From Roseococcus sp. SDR (GTDB lineage: Bacteria; Pseudomonadota; Alphaproteobacteria; Acetobacterales; Acetobacteraceae), in assembly GCF_019083995.1 (NCBI RefSeq), contig NZ_JAHRCU010000010.1, positions 1 to 64,000 on the forward strand: DNA of 64,000 nucleotides, in the 5' to 3' direction. A program made the translations under genes and the position numbers. Position 1 is the first letter of the stretch. Every line of letters begins with the position of its first letter. This document shows positions 35,152 through 44,375 of this stretch, in pieces. The notes below the pieces were generated by a model, which had not been told where the DNA came from, ran no database searches, and saw only the letters and a program-made list of their open reading frames with translations.

Positions 35152-37020
35152 ATGACCGTGCTCACCATTCAAGACCTGACCATCCGCATGGCCGGCCGCC
35201 CGCTGATGGAGGGCGCCTCGCTGCAGGTGGACACCGGCCGGAAGATCGGGCTTGTCGGGCGCAATGGCGCCGGGAAATCCACGCTGATCAAGGCGATCCT
35301 GGGCGAGTTGCAGCCCGATGGCGGCGAGATCCGCATCGCCCAGCGCGCGCGGCTCGGCCATGTGGCGCAGGAGACGCCGGCGGGCGAGACGGCGCTGCTC
35401 GACATCGTGCTGGAGGCGGATACGGAGCGCGCCGCCCTGCTGGCCGAGCTGGAGGCCCATCCCGAGCCGGTGCGGGCGGGCGAGATCCATGAGCGGCTGC
35501 TGGCGATCCAGGCCGATGCGGCGCCGGCCCGCGCCGCGACCATCCTGGCCGGCCTCGGTTTCGACGCCGAGGCGCAGCAGCGGCCGAGCTCGGAATTCTC
35601 GGGCGGCTGGCGCATGCGCGTCAGCCTGGCCCGCGCGCTGTTCCTGGAGCCCGATCTGCTGCTGCTGGATGAGCCGACCAACCACCTCGACCTCGAGGCG
35701 GCCATGTGGCTGGAGGGCTGGATCCAGCGCTTTTCGGGGGCGGCCATCATCATCAGCCATGACCGGGGGCTCTTGGAGCGCTGCGTGGATTCCATCGCGC
35801 ATCTGGATCGGCAGAAGATCACGCTCTACCCGGGCAATTTCGACAATTTCGTGCGGGTGCGGACCGAGCGCGCGGCGCAGGTGGTGGCGCAGAATGCGCG
35901 GATCGCGGCGCAGCGGGCGCATATGCAGGCCTTCGTGGACCGCTTCCGCGCCAAGGCCACCAAGGCCCGCCAGGCGCAGTCCCGCCTCAAGGCGCTGGAA
36001 CGCCTGCCGGCGATCGAGAGCGTGATCGAGGATGTGGCGACCCGCTTCGAATTCCCGCAGCCCGAGCCATTGCCGCCGCCCATCCTGACCGTCAGCCGCG
36101 GGCGGGCGGGCTATGGCAATCATGTGGTGCTGCGCGACCTGGATATCCGCATTGACCAGGAGGACCGGATCGCGCTCTTGGGCGCCAACGGCAATGGCAA
36201 GTCCACGCTGGCCAAGGTGCTGGCGGGGCGGCTCAGCCCGCTCTCGGGCGAGGTGCATCGGGACCGGCGGATGCGCGTAGGGTATTTCGCGCAGCATCAG
36301 GAGGATGACCTGGATCTGGAGGGCACGCCGCTCAGTCACATGATGGACGCGCTGCCGAAGGCCACGCCAGGGCAATGCCGCTCGCAGCTCGCGCGCTTCG
36401 GCCTCGATTCCGAGCGGGCGGAGACGCCGGTGAAGGGGCTTTCGGGCGGCGAGAAGGCGCGGCTGCTGATGGCGCTGACGACGCGCGACGCGCCGCACAT
36501 GCTCATCCTGGACGAGCCCACCAACCACCTGGACATCGATGCGCGCGAGGCGCTGGTGAAGGCGCTGGCGGATTACGAGGGGGCGGTGGTGCTGATCAGC
36601 CACGACCCGCATCTGGTGGAGCTGGTGGCGGACCGGCTCTGGCTGGTGGGCGGCGGGAAGGTCACGCCCTTCGATGGCGACCTGGATGACTATCGCGCGC
36701 AGCTGGGCGGCCGCACGGCGGCGGCGGCGCGGCGCGAGGAGCGCAAGGATGAGCGCAAGCAGGGGCGGGTCGCCGGCGTCGAGGCGCGGGCGGCGCATGC
36801 GCCGCTGCGGGCGCGGCTGAAGGGCATCGAGGTCACGCTCGAGAAGCTGAACGACGAGGCCAAGGTGATCGAGACGGCGCTGGCCGATCCGCGCCTCTAT
36901 GAGCGCAACAAGACCGACCTGATCGCCCGCGCCACGGCGCGGCGCGCCGCCATCGCCAAGGAAGTCGAGCGGCTGGAGATGGAGTGGCTGGAGATCACGG
37001 AGAAGCTGGAGGCGGCGTGA
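35152..37020 (+). CDS. ABC-F family ATP-binding protein
   Basis: 622 aa. It has two fused ABC ATPase domains without membrane segments, typical of ABC-F proteins that act on ribosomes. Walker A motifs are GRNGAGKST and GANGNGKST, signatures are FSGGWRMR and LSGGEKAR, and Walker B is [13 protein letters not shown] and [14 protein letters not shown] basic linker lies between the domains (about residues 230-300) and a charged coiled-coil C-terminus begins near 530. It resembles the YheS/Uup side of the family. Its last 26 bases overlap the convergent PIN-domain gene. Confidence 0.93.
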   Translation: MTVLTIQDLTIRMAGRPLMEGASLQVDTGRKIGLVGRNGAGKSTLIKAILGELQPDGGEIRIAQRARLGHVAQETPAGETALLDIVLEADTERAALLAELEAHPEPVRAGEIHERLLAIQADAAPARAATILAGLGFDAEAQQRPSSEFSGGWRMRVSLARALFLEPDLLLLDEPTNHLDLEAAMWLEGWIQRFSGAAIIISHDRGLLERCVDSIAHLDRQKITLYPGNFDNFVRVRTERAAQVVAQNARIAAQRAHMQAFVDRFRAKATKARQAQSRLKALERLPAIESVIEDVATRFEFPQPEPLPPPILTVSRGRAGYGNHVVLRDLDIRIDQEDRIALLGANGNGKSTLAKVLAGRLSPLSGEVHRDRRMRVGYFAQHQEDDLDLEGTPLSHMMDALPKATPGQCRSQLARFGLDSERAETPVKGLSGGEKARLLMALTTRDAPHMLILDEPTNHLDIDAREALVKALADYEGAVVLISHDPHLVELVADRLWLVGGGKVTPFDGDLDDYRAQLGGRTAAAARREERKDERKQGRVAGVEARAAHAPLRARLKGIEVTLEKLNDEAKVIETALADPRLYERNKTDLIARATARRAAIAKEVERLEMEWLEITEKLEAA

Positions 37021-37372
37021 GGGCGAGCAGCGCCTTGTCCAGCGTGATCAGGGGTGCATCCAGGCGGCGGGCGAGCCAGAGATAGCTCGCGTCGAAGTGG
37101 GTGAGGCGTGTGGCCTCGGCGAGGGCGAGGACCTCGGCGTGGTCCACGGGATATTCCTCGATGGCGAGGCGCGTGTGCAGCGCGTAGCCGGCCAGGAAGG
37201 CTTCGCGCAGCGTCGGCTGCCGCCGACACTTGATCTGGCAGACATTCGCCAACTCATAGCCAAAGAGGGTGGGGGCGGCGAGGCGATGGCCCTCGATCCG
37301 CGCCAGGACCTCCGGCCCTTCGGCTTCGTCGAAGACCAGCGCGGCGATGGCGGAGGCGTCAACGATCCGCAA
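36995..37372 (-). CDS. vapC: VapC-type PIN-domain toxin
   Basis: 125 aa. PIN toxins are Mg2+-dependent endoribonucleases that cut tRNA or rRNA. All four acidic residues are visible: Asp5 (IVDASAI), Glu40 (FGYEL), Asp94 ([11 protein letters not shown]) and Asp112 (ITLDK). The start is TTG at 37372, overlapping the antitoxin gene by 14 bases; an upstream frame exists but adds non-PIN residues. Its end overlaps the ABC-F gene tail-to-tail by 26 bases. Confidence 0.9.
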   Translation of the reverse strand: MRIVDASAIAALVFDEAEGPEVLARIEGHRLAAPTLFGYELANVCQIKCRRQPTLREAFLAGYALHTRLAIEEYPVDHAEVLALAEATRLTHFDASYLWLARRLDAPLITLDKALLALTPPPASP

Positions 37373-37610
37373 GATTGTCCCGGTCGCGGTCGGCGCGGAT
37401 GATCTCCACACTGTCGCTCGGCGTCTTGATGCCGAGGGCGCGGATCTCCGCCAGCAAGGCAGCGGTGTCCACGCCCGGCTTCTCCATCGCGGCCTTCTCG
37501 ATGATGGCTAGGAGTTCGCCCTGAAGGGAGCGGTGGTTGCGGGAGGCGCGTTCGCGGAGGCGCTCGACCACCTCGTCGGGGGCGTTCTTGATGGAGAGGG
37601 TGACGGGCAT
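37359..37610 (-). CDS. vapB: FitA/VapB-type antitoxin
   Basis: 83 aa. The N-terminus MPVTLSIKNAPDEVVERLRERASRNHRSLQ, split here around residue 20, is a ribbon-helix-helix DNA-binding domain of the FitA/Phd-like kind. The C-terminal part, rich in acidic residues, should wrap the toxin. The start at 37610 is preferred over the upstream non-conserved frame. It is first in the antitoxin-toxin pair and probably autoregulated, as in the family. Confidence 0.87.
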   Translation of the reverse strand: MPVTLSIKNAPDEVVERLRERASRNHRSLQGELLAIIEKAAMEKPGVDTAALLAEIRALGIKTPSDSVEIIRADRDRDNLADR

Positions 37611-37655
37611 GGTTCCACTTTGGCTCCAGAGTGGCGCCATTATGGAGCCAAGGGT

Positions 37656-38570
37656 TCAGGCTTTCAACGCCAATTGCGCGAGGCCCAGCAGGCCGGGCTG
37701 CGGGTGGGTGATGCGCCGCACCGGCACGCGGGCGAGGTAGCTCCGCATGCGGGGGCGATCCTGGAAGCGTTCCAGGAAGGCGGCGCGGTCGGTGGGGACA
37801 CGGGCGACACCGCCGGCGAGAGATACGCCGCCGCGCGCACCGAGCAGCAGGGCCACATCGCCGCAGAAACCCGCGAGGCCGCGCCAGAAGATGGCCAGCG
37901 CCTCCTGCGCCACGGGGCAGCCGGCTTCGGCGGCGGCGCTGATCTCGGGGCCATCGCGGGGCGGGACGGCGATGCCGCGCAGTTCGGCGATGCCTTCATG
38001 CAGCGTGGCGAGGCCGAGGCCGGAGAGGAAGTCTTCCGCGCAGACGGCGCCTTGGCGGGCGCTGAGCCAGGCCAGCAGGGCGGCTTCGGTCGCATCGCGC
38101 GGGGCGAAGCCCATATGGCCGGCCTCGGTCGCCAGCGCGCCATGGCCGGGGAGGAAGCCGGCGACGCCGAGGCCGGTGCCGGGGGCGATGATGGCCTGGG
38201 GCGCGCCTGGGACGGCTTCGCCCGCCTGCCAGGTTTCAAGATCATCCGGGGTGAGGGCCGGCAGCGCCCAGGCCATGGCTTCGAGGTCGTTCACGAGGCG
38301 CAGGCTGGTCAGGCCGAGGGCGGCGGCCAGCGCGGGCGCGTCGAAATGCCAGGCAGCGTTGGTCAGGCTTGCGCGATCGCCCTCGATGGGGCCGGCGATG
38401 GCAAGGATCGCGCGCGTGGCCGGGCCAAGCACCGCCAGCGCGGCCTGGATGGCGGCGAGCGGTGTGGCGTGCTCCGCCACGCGCTGGGCCACGACCACGC
38501 CATAGCGGCCGCCGCTGGCCAGCGCGAAGCGGGCCTGGGTGCCGCCGATATCGCCGATCAGCGTGCTCAC
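37656..38570 (-). CDS. glk: Glucokinase
   Basis: 304 aa. It phosphorylates glucose with ATP. The phosphate-1 motif is IGDIGGTQARFAL, the sugar-binding segment is LRLVNDLEAMAWALP, and APGTGLGVAGF is the adenosine-type motif. GHGALATEAGHMGFAP carries the conserved Glu and His. The start is GTG in a GTGA overlap with the CitE-like gene, so it is the last gene of a four-gene operon whose other members act on CoA thioesters, an unusual setting for glucokinase. Confidence 0.93.
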   Translation of the reverse strand: MSTLIGDIGGTQARFALASGGRYGVVVAQRVAEHATPLAAIQAALAVLGPATRAILAIAGPIEGDRASLTNAAWHFDAPALAAALGLTSLRLVNDLEAMAWALPALTPDDLETWQAGEAVPGAPQAIIAPGTGLGVAGFLPGHGALATEAGHMGFAPRDATEAALLAWLSARQGAVCAEDFLSGLGLATLHEGIAELRGIAVPPRDGPEISAAAEAGCPVAQEALAIFWRGLAGFCGDVALLLGARGGVSLAGGVARVPTDRAAFLERFQDRPRMRSYLARVPVRRITHPQPGLLGLAQLALKA

Positions 38571-39421
38571 GCGGCGGCGGCTTCCTCGCTGAGGGCGATG
38601 ATGCGCTCCATGCGCGGCACCAGGTCCATGGCGATGAATTCGCCATCCACCAGCGCCACCGCCTCACCGCGCGCGGCGGCCTGCGCGTAGGCGGCGACGA
38701 AGCGGCGGGCCTTTTCCACCTCGGCCGCATCGGGGGTGAAGGCGGCGTTGATGGGGGCGATCTGGTCGGGATGGAAGACCACCTTGCCGGAGAAGCCGAG
38801 CTCCTTGGCGGCCAGCGCATCGGCATGCGTCGCTTCCACGTCGCGCAGGCCGAGCAGATAGGGCGCGTCGATCGCCTGGATGCCGACCGCGCCGCAGGCG
38901 GCGGCGATGGTGGCGCGGGGGAATTCCAGCGCGCGGGCGGTGAGCGCGCCGCCGGTCTGCAGCGTGTAGTCGCCCGGGCCGAAGAACATGCCGACGAGGT
39001 TGGGCGAGGCATCGGCGATGGCCAGCGCGTTCAGCACGCCGCGCGGCGTCTCCAGCGTCGCGATGATGCCGATGTCGCGGCCCGCCAGCGCGGCGTCGAG
39101 CTGCTGGAGCTGCGCCGCACTCTCCACCTTGGGCACCAGCAGCGCGTCGAGGTGATCGAGCGGCAGGGCGGCGAGGTCACGCGCGAAATCCTCGGTGCCG
39201 ATGCCATTGATGCGCACCGCGCGCTCGCGCCGGCCGAAATGCACCTCGCGCAGCACGGCGGCGATGGTGGCGCGGGCCTCCTCCTTGCGGCTGGGGGGCA
39301 CGCCATCCTCGAGGTCGAAGGCGAGGCTGTCGGCTTGCAGGGTCGCGGCCTTTTCCAGGCGCTCGCGGCGGTGGCCGGGGGTGATCATCATGGAGCGGCG
39401 CAGGCGCCAGGGCTTGGTCAT
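38567..39421 (-). CDS. HpcH/HpaI (CitE-like) CoA-ester lyase, copy 1
   Basis: 284 aa. It is a Mg2+-dependent TIM-barrel enzyme cleaving 3-hydroxy-acyl-CoA esters such as malyl- or citramalyl-CoA. It begins with RRSMMITPGHRRERLEKA, followed by SLAFDLEDGVPPSRKEEA (metal-binding acidic pair), RAVRINGIGTEDFARD and IATLETPRGVLNA. GMFFGPGDYTLQTG replaces the commoner 'GSEDL'. It is coupled to the GntR gene upstream (ATGA) and to glk downstream. The real substrate is unknown. Confidence 0.88.
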   Translation of the reverse strand: MTKPWRLRRSMMITPGHRRERLEKAATLQADSLAFDLEDGVPPSRKEEARATIAAVLREVHFGRRERAVRINGIGTEDFARDLAALPLDHLDALLVPKVESAAQLQQLDAALAGRDIGIIATLETPRGVLNALAIADASPNLVGMFFGPGDYTLQTGGALTARALEFPRATIAAACGAVGIQAIDAPYLLGLRDVEATHADALAAKELGFSGKVVFHPDQIAPINAAFTPDAAEVEKARRFVAAYAQAAARGEAVALVDGEFIAMDLVPRMERIIALSEEAAAA

Positions 39422-40098
39422 GCGGGGATTCCAGCGGGTGGGGTGAGGCCGAGGCGGCGGAAGCCGCTGTCCAGGATGACGCGGCGGAACTCGGCTTCCG
39501 CGCGGTCGGGGTCGCCCGAGCGCAGCGCGGCGAGGAGGTGGTCGTGGTTCTGCAGCACGCCGGCGCCGCCTCCCTCGAAATCCGGGTGACGGTGCAGAAA
39601 CAGGCGCACCAGATGCGACATGGACAGCCAGGCGCGCAGCAGGAATTCATTGCCCGATTGGCGGCAGACCAGCTCGTGGAAATGCCAGTCGGCGTCGCGC
39701 CATTCGGCGACGCGGCCGGCGCGGGCGGCCTTCAGGATGCGCGCGTGCTGCGCCTCCAGCTCCTTCAGTTGCGCCGGTGTGGCGCGGGCGGCGAGCAGGC
39801 GGGCGGCCATGCCTTCCAGCGTGGCCCGCATCACCACCATCTGCGCCGCCTGCTCGGGCGAGACCTGGGCCACGCGGGGCGAGCGGCCGGGCTGGCGTTC
39901 CACCAGGCCCTCGCCCTCCAGCGCCTTCAGCGCCTCCCGCAAAGGCCCGCGGCTCACGCCGAAGCGGGCGGCGAGGCTCGCTTCGATGATCCGCTCGCCC
40001 GGCGCCAATTCGCCCGCGCGCATCGCCTCGACCATGCGCGCGGCCAGCGTCTCCGGGAGGGAGGCGCGGGGCGGCAAGGTCCAGGCGCCATCGGCCAT
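39418..40098 (-). CDS. GntR-family (FadR/FCD) transcriptional regulator
   Basis: 226 aa. The N-terminal winged helix has LAARMVEAMRAGELAPGERI and LAARFGVSRGPLREALKAL, classic GntR motifs. The C-terminal all-helical FCD domain has metal-ligand-like histidines in WRDADWHFHELVCRQSGN. FCD regulators usually sense carboxylates or acyl derivatives. It lies directly between the CoA-transferase (abutting stop/start) and the CitE-like gene, so it most likely controls this operon and perhaps the divergent Bug receptor. Confidence 0.93.
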   Translation of the reverse strand: MADGAWTLPPRASLPETLAARMVEAMRAGELAPGERIIEASLAARFGVSRGPLREALKALEGEGLVERQPGRSPRVAQVSPEQAAQMVVMRATLEGMAARLLAARATPAQLKELEAQHARILKAARAGRVAEWRDADWHFHELVCRQSGNEFLLRAWLSMSHLVRLFLHRHPDFEGGGAGVLQNHDHLLAALRSGDPDRAEAEFRRVILDSGFRRLGLTPPAGIPA

Positions 40099-41310
40099 TC
40101 AGATGACCTGCAGCTTGGTGAGGCGCTCGATCTCGGCCTCGTCCAGCTTCAGCCAATCCTTGTAGACCTCGTCATTGTGCTCGCCCATGGAGGGGCCGAG
40201 CCACTTCACCTGGCCGGGCGTGTCGGTCAGGCGCGGGACGAGGTTGGGGATGGCGAGTTCGCCGACGCGGGGGTCCTGCATGCGCAGGATATTGCCGCGA
40301 TGGGCGTATTGCGGGTCCTGGAAGATCTCATCCACCGAATAGACCGGGCCGCAGGGCACCTGCTCGCGCTCGCAGATCGCCATGAGTTCGTCGCGCGTGT
40401 ACTGGCTGGTCCAGTTGCCGACATATTCATCCACCTCGGCGCGCGCGGCCTCGCGCTGCTTGATCTTCCCCCACTTGCCCTCATTGGCCCATTCGGGAAC
40501 GCCCATGGCATCGGCCAGGCGCGCGAAGATCTTGTCCGAGGTGCAGGCGATGGCGATCCAGCGCTTGTCCTTGGTGGGATAATGGCTGTGCGGCACGACA
40601 TTGACGGTGCCCGGCCCCATGCGCTCGCGCACATAGCCGTTGAGCTGGAAGGAGGGGGCGAGCTCATCCAGGATGCGGAAGATCGGCTCATAGAGGCCGA
40701 TATCCACGACCTGGCCGCGGCCCGTCTTCTCGCGCGCCTGGATCGCCAGCAGCGCGCCGAGCGCGCCATAGAGGCCGGCCAGATAGTCGGGGATGGTGGC
40801 GGAGCCGGGCGTGACCGGCGGGCGATCCGGATAGCCCGCGAGGTAGGAGAGGCCGCCAAAGGCATTGCCGATGCGGCCGAAGCCGGGGCGGCCGCTATAG
40901 GGGCCGGTCTGCCCATAGCCCGAGATGCGGACCATGATGAGGCGGGGGTTCACCTCCTTCATCACATCCCAGCCCAGGCCCCATTTCTCCAGCGTGCCGG
41001 GCTGGAAGTTTTCCACGAGGATATCCGCCTCGGAGACCATGCGCTTCAGCAGCGCCGCGCCATCGGGCTTGCGCAGGTCGAGCGTGGCCGAGCGCTTGTT
41101 CCGGCATTCGGAGAGCCAGGGGAGCGTCTCGCCGCATTCGGTGACGGTGCCGAATTTCCGCAGCGGGTCGCCGACGATGGGCAGCTCCAGCTTGATGACG
41201 TCGGCGCCGAATTCGGCGAGCTGCGTGGAGCAGAAGGGGCCGGCCAGGAAGCTCGAGACGTCAATGACACGAATGCCGTCGAGCGGCATGACCTTGGGGG
41301 TTTCGGACAT
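40099..41310 (-). CDS. Class III CoA-transferase (CaiB/BaiF family), copy 1
   Basis: 403 aa. It moves CoA between carboxylic acids through an aspartyl-CoA intermediate. PLDGIRVIDVSSFLAGPFCS opens the protein. LAEFGADVIKLELPIVGDPLR, NKRSATLDLRKPDG and DILVENFQPGTLEKWGLGWD follow, the last containing the catalytic Asp region. ISGYGQTGPYSGRPGFG is also typical. The start at 41310 has GAGGAAA. It heads an operon with a GntR regulator, CitE-like lyase and glk. Confidence 0.93.
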   Translation of the reverse strand: MSETPKVMPLDGIRVIDVSSFLAGPFCSTQLAEFGADVIKLELPIVGDPLRKFGTVTECGETLPWLSECRNKRSATLDLRKPDGAALLKRMVSEADILVENFQPGTLEKWGLGWDVMKEVNPRLIMVRISGYGQTGPYSGRPGFGRIGNAFGGLSYLAGYPDRPPVTPGSATIPDYLAGLYGALGALLAIQAREKTGRGQVVDIGLYEPIFRILDELAPSFQLNGYVRERMGPGTVNVVPHSHYPTKDKRWIAIACTSDKIFARLADAMGVPEWANEGKWGKIKQREAARAEVDEYVGNWTSQYTRDELMAICEREQVPCGPVYSVDEIFQDPQYAHRGNILRMQDPRVGELAIPNLVPRLTDTPGQVKWLGPSMGEHNDEVYKDWLKLDEAEIERLTKLQVI

Positions 41311-41399
41311 GGTTTCCTCGGGTTGAATTCTGTTGACAGTTTGCACTGGCCAAATTTGTCCGGTCAAGCCAGGATGGGGAAAATCCTGGGAGGACGAAG
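41311..41399. promoter_or_regulatory. Divergent control region, CoA-transferase operon / Bug receptor
   Basis: It is an 89-base gap between divergent starts. A perfect palindrome CTGT-TG-ACAG lies at 41330-41339, overlapping a TTGACA (41333-41338) that could be a plus-strand -35 box. A match to a good -10 is not obvious. The neighbouring GntR-family regulator is the natural candidate to bind here; this is inference. Confidence 0.4.
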
Positions 41400-42362
41400 A
41401 TGATCCAGATCACCCGACGGACGGCGCTGCTCGGCGCGCTGGCGACACCTGCCTTGGCGCAGGGTTCCAACTGGCCGCAGCGGCCGGTGCGCATCATCGT
41501 CCCCTATGCCGCGGGCGGCGGGACGGACCTCACGACGCGCGCGGTGATGGAGGCGGTGGGCCAGCGGCTGAACCGGCCCATCATCATCGAGAACCGGCCG
41601 GGGGCGGATGGCGCCATCGGCAGCGAGGTGGTGGCGCGCAGCGCGCCGGATGGCCACACGCTGACCGGCATCAACCCGACGCATCTCCTGCTGCGCCACA
41701 CGGCGGCGAGCCTGCCCTATGACCCCACGGCGGATTTCACGCCGATCGCCGTCTTCGCGCTTTATTCCTTCGTGCTGCTGGCGGCCGCCGATGCGCCCTT
41801 CCGCGACGTGCCGGGGCTGATCGCCGCCGCCCGCGCGCGGCCGGGTGCGATTGCGCATGGCACGGCGGATGTGGCCTCCGGTGTCGTCGCCGCGCAATTC
41901 GCCAAGGCCGCGGGGATCGAGCTGAACGAGATCCGCTATGCGGGCGGCGGCGCCTCGACGCGCGACCTGATGGGCGGGCATCTGCCGCTCGCCTGGGTGA
42001 GCACGGCGACGGCGATGCCGCTGATGCAGAGCGACCGCATCCGCATCATCGCCGTGACCTCGCCGCGCCCCTCGCCCTTCCTGCCGGAGGTGCCGAACTT
42101 CGCCTCGCTCGGGCTCGCATCGGCCAGTTATGAGGGCTGGTTCGGGCTCTGGGGGCCGGCGCGGATGGCGCCCGATGTGGTGGAGCGCATCAATGCCGAG
42201 GCGAATGCGGCCGCCGCGACCGAGGCGGTGCAGGCACGCTTCCGCACCCTGGCGGTGGAGCCTGGCGCGCTGGATGTGGCGGGCGTGCAGGCGCTGATGC
42301 GCGAGGATGCGGCGCGCTGGGCGCGGGCGGCGCAGGAAGGGCTGTTGCGCAGGGCTTCCTGA
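41400..42362 (+). CDS. Bug-family (TctC) receptor, copy 2
   Basis: 320 aa. The signal peptide is QITRRTALLGALATPALAQG, with adjacent arginines. The family motifs are RIIVPYAAGGGTDLTTRAVM and IIENRPGADGAIGSEVVA. It has a GGGAGGA Shine-Dalgarno. Divergence from a CoA-transferase/CitE-like operon suggests it captures the carboxylate those enzymes activate and cleave. No TctA/B genes are nearby. Confidence 0.93.
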   Translation: MIQITRRTALLGALATPALAQGSNWPQRPVRIIVPYAAGGGTDLTTRAVMEAVGQRLNRPIIIENRPGADGAIGSEVVARSAPDGHTLTGINPTHLLLRHTAASLPYDPTADFTPIAVFALYSFVLLAAADAPFRDVPGLIAAARARPGAIAHGTADVASGVVAAQFAKAAGIELNEIRYAGGGASTRDLMGGHLPLAWVSTATAMPLMQSDRIRIIAVTSPRPSPFLPEVPNFASLGLASASYEGWFGLWGPARMAPDVVERINAEANAAAATEAVQARFRTLAVEPGALDVAGVQALMREDAARWARAAQEGLLRRAS

Positions 42363-42429
42363 GGCCCGGTTGCCTCATGCCGCGTCGCATGCTGGCCTGG
42401 GGTGAAACAACCGCCCAGGAGCGCCGCAG

Positions 42430-43611
42430 ATGAGCACCGAAACCGAGATCACCAACTGGCTCGCCACCCAGCAGCAGGCGATGCTGGATGCGCTGCAGGC
42501 CATGGTGAACACCGATGGCGGCAGCTACGACAAGGCCGGCGTGGATGCCGTGGGCGCCATCGTGAAGGAATTCTGCGAGGGCCATGGGCTGACCGTGGAA
42601 ACCGTGCGCGGCGAGAAATTCGGCGACTGCATCCGCGCCATCCTGCCGCATGAAGGCACGGCCCGCGCGCGCGGCAATCATGCGCAGAACATCGTGCTGA
42701 TGGGGCACCGGGACACCGTCTTCCCCAAGGGCGAGCCGACGCGCCGGCCCTTCACCATCAAGGATGGCCGCGCTTATGGGCCCGGTGTCGCGGACATGAA
42801 GGGGGGCCTGGTGATGAACATGTTCGTCCTCGCCGCCTTCAAGAAGTTCGGCGGCGCGCCGGGGCCGATGGTGGGGCTCTTCACCGGCGATGAGGAGATC
42901 GGCAGCCCCGAGGGCCGCGCGGTGATCGAGGAGGAGGCGCGCGGCGCGCGCGTCGTGTTCAATTCCGAGCCGGGGCGGCCTTCGGGTGGCGTCGTCACCG
43001 GGCGCAAGGGCGGCGTGTTCTCGATCTTCGAGATCGAGGGCAAGGCGGCGCATTCGGGTGGCAATTTCACCGCCGGCATCTCGGCGATCGGCGAGCTCGC
43101 GCACAAGATCGTCGCCATCCATGCGCTGACGGATCTGGAGCGCGGGATCACGCTGAATGTCGGCCTGGTCTCGGGCGGGCAGAGCGTGAATACGGTGGCG
43201 CCCTCGGCCGTGGGGCAGATTGACCTGCGCTATGTGAACCCGGCCGATCGCGACGAGATCGTGGCGAAGCTGCATGAGATCGTGGCGCATAGCTACGTGC
43301 CCGGCACCAAGGCGAAGCTCACGATCAAGGGCGAATTCCTGCCGCTGACGCAGGATGCCGCCGCCGCGAAGCTGTTCGATCTCTACAAGGGTGCCGCGGC
43401 CGATGCGGGGCTTTCGGTGACGGGCGAATTCTCGGGCGGTTGCGCGGATAGCGGCTTCACCGCCGCGCAGGGCGCGCCGACCCTCTGCTCGGTGGGGCCG
43501 GTGGGTGGCCTCGCACATAGCCCGGAGGAGTATCTGGAGATCGCCTCCTTCGTGCCGCGCGCGCAGGCGCTGGCGCGGTCGGTGTTCCGGCTGGAGCAGG
43601 CGGGGCTTTAA
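42430..43611 (+). CDS. M20-family metallopeptidase (carboxypeptidase G2/ArgE-like)
   Basis: 393 aa. It is a zinc-dependent hydrolase of terminal amino acids or N-acyl groups. Metal-site motifs: MGHRDTVFP (His and catalytic Asp), GPGVADMKGG (bridging Asp), FTGDEEIGSPEG (catalytic Glu-Glu) and NSEPGR. The dimerisation domain follows from GKAAHSGGNF, and the last ligand histidine is in GLAHSPEEY. There is no signal peptide, so it is cytosolic. It lies 67 bases after the Bug receptor in the same direction, so co-expression is possible. Confidence 0.92.
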   Translation: MSTETEITNWLATQQQAMLDALQAMVNTDGGSYDKAGVDAVGAIVKEFCEGHGLTVETVRGEKFGDCIRAILPHEGTARARGNHAQNIVLMGHRDTVFPKGEPTRRPFTIKDGRAYGPGVADMKGGLVMNMFVLAAFKKFGGAPGPMVGLFTGDEEIGSPEGRAVIEEEARGARVVFNSEPGRPSGGVVTGRKGGVFSIFEIEGKAAHSGGNFTAGISAIGELAHKIVAIHALTDLERGITLNVGLVSGGQSVNTVAPSAVGQIDLRYVNPADRDEIVAKLHEIVAHSYVPGTKAKLTIKGEFLPLTQDAAAAKLFDLYKGAAADAGLSVTGEFSGGCADSGFTAAQGAPTLCSVGPVGGLAHSPEEYLEIASFVPRAQALARSVFRLEQAGL

Positions 43612-44375
43612 CGCGAAGCTGCGATCGTCGCGGCGGGGACGGCGAGGCCGGTCGCCGTCTCGACCGCCGCGCGGGACGCGACACCCGCGACGGCCCAGCC
43701 GCCGGGCGCGGCGATCAGCAGGGGCGCGCCGCTGACGCCGCGCGTGCCGGCGCAGTCATGCAGCAGCATGCCGGCACTGGTGACGCCGAGCACGCGGCAG
43801 GCCGTGTCCGCCAGCAGCACCTCCGGCCGGTCCTGCTGGTAGCCGGCGAGGGTGAGCGGCGTGCGCGGGGCGGGCAGGGCATTCAGCAGCGGCAGCGTCG
43901 CCGCGCGCGGGGCGATGTCGCGCGCCAGCGTCAGGATCGCCCAGTCGGAATCGGCCGGTGCGCCGGGGCCGGGGCGATAGCCGGGGCCGGTGCGGAAGCT
44001 CACCACCTGCGCCTGCGCGGCCTGAGCGCCGCGCTCATAGCCGAGCAGGACATGCACGCTCCCGGGCTGGACCAGGTTCTCGGTGCGGCGGGCGATGAGG
44101 CAATGCGCGGCGGTCAGCACCTGGTTGGGGGCGATCAGCGCGCCGGTGCAGCGCCCGCCCAGGCCATGCTGCACGCGGGCGAGTGCCTGGAAGGGCATCA
44201 CGCGCGCATCCACGGGGCGGCGGGGATCCTGCGGGCCGATGCCGGGCAGGATGTCGCGCGGGATGGGGCGTTCCTGCGCGTGAGAGGCGATCGGGACGAG
44301 CAGGAGCCAGGCGAGCCAGCCTAGGCTTCCCTTGTGGCGCAAGGTTTGCATCGCGCGCAGCATGACCCATTCCAT
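43608..44375 (-). CDS. Trypsin-like serine protease, exported
   Basis: 255 aa from ATG 44375 (alternatives 44363 and 44351). The signal region ends LAWLLLVPIASHAQ. The chymotrypsin-fold triad is visible: His in VLTAAHCLIA, Asp in DSDWAILTLARD, Ser in GTRGVSGAPLLIA (family GDSGGP replaced by GVSGAP). Cysteines at the His and Ser loops suggest disulfides. The AAGGAGGAG before 44375 lies inside the divergent Bug gene, so the two 5' ends overlap. Its 3' end overlaps the M20 gene by four bases. Confidence 0.83.
   Translation of the reverse strand: MEWVMLRAMQTLRHKGSLGWLAWLLLVPIASHAQERPIPRDILPGIGPQDPRRPVDARVMPFQALARVQHGLGGRCTGALIAPNQVLTAAHCLIARRTENLVQPGSVHVLLGYERGAQAAQAQVVSFRTGPGYRPGPGAPADSDWAILTLARDIAPRAATLPLLNALPAPRTPLTLAGYQQDRPEVLLADTACRVLGVTSAGMLLHDCAGTRGVSGAPLLIAAPGGWAVAGVASRAAVETATGLAVPAATIAASR

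Noticed and set aside
41333-41366. A full sigma-70 promoter from TTGACA at 41333
   Set aside because: The TTGACA is perfect, but no acceptable -10 hexamer occurs at 16-18 bases, so only the palindrome is reported.
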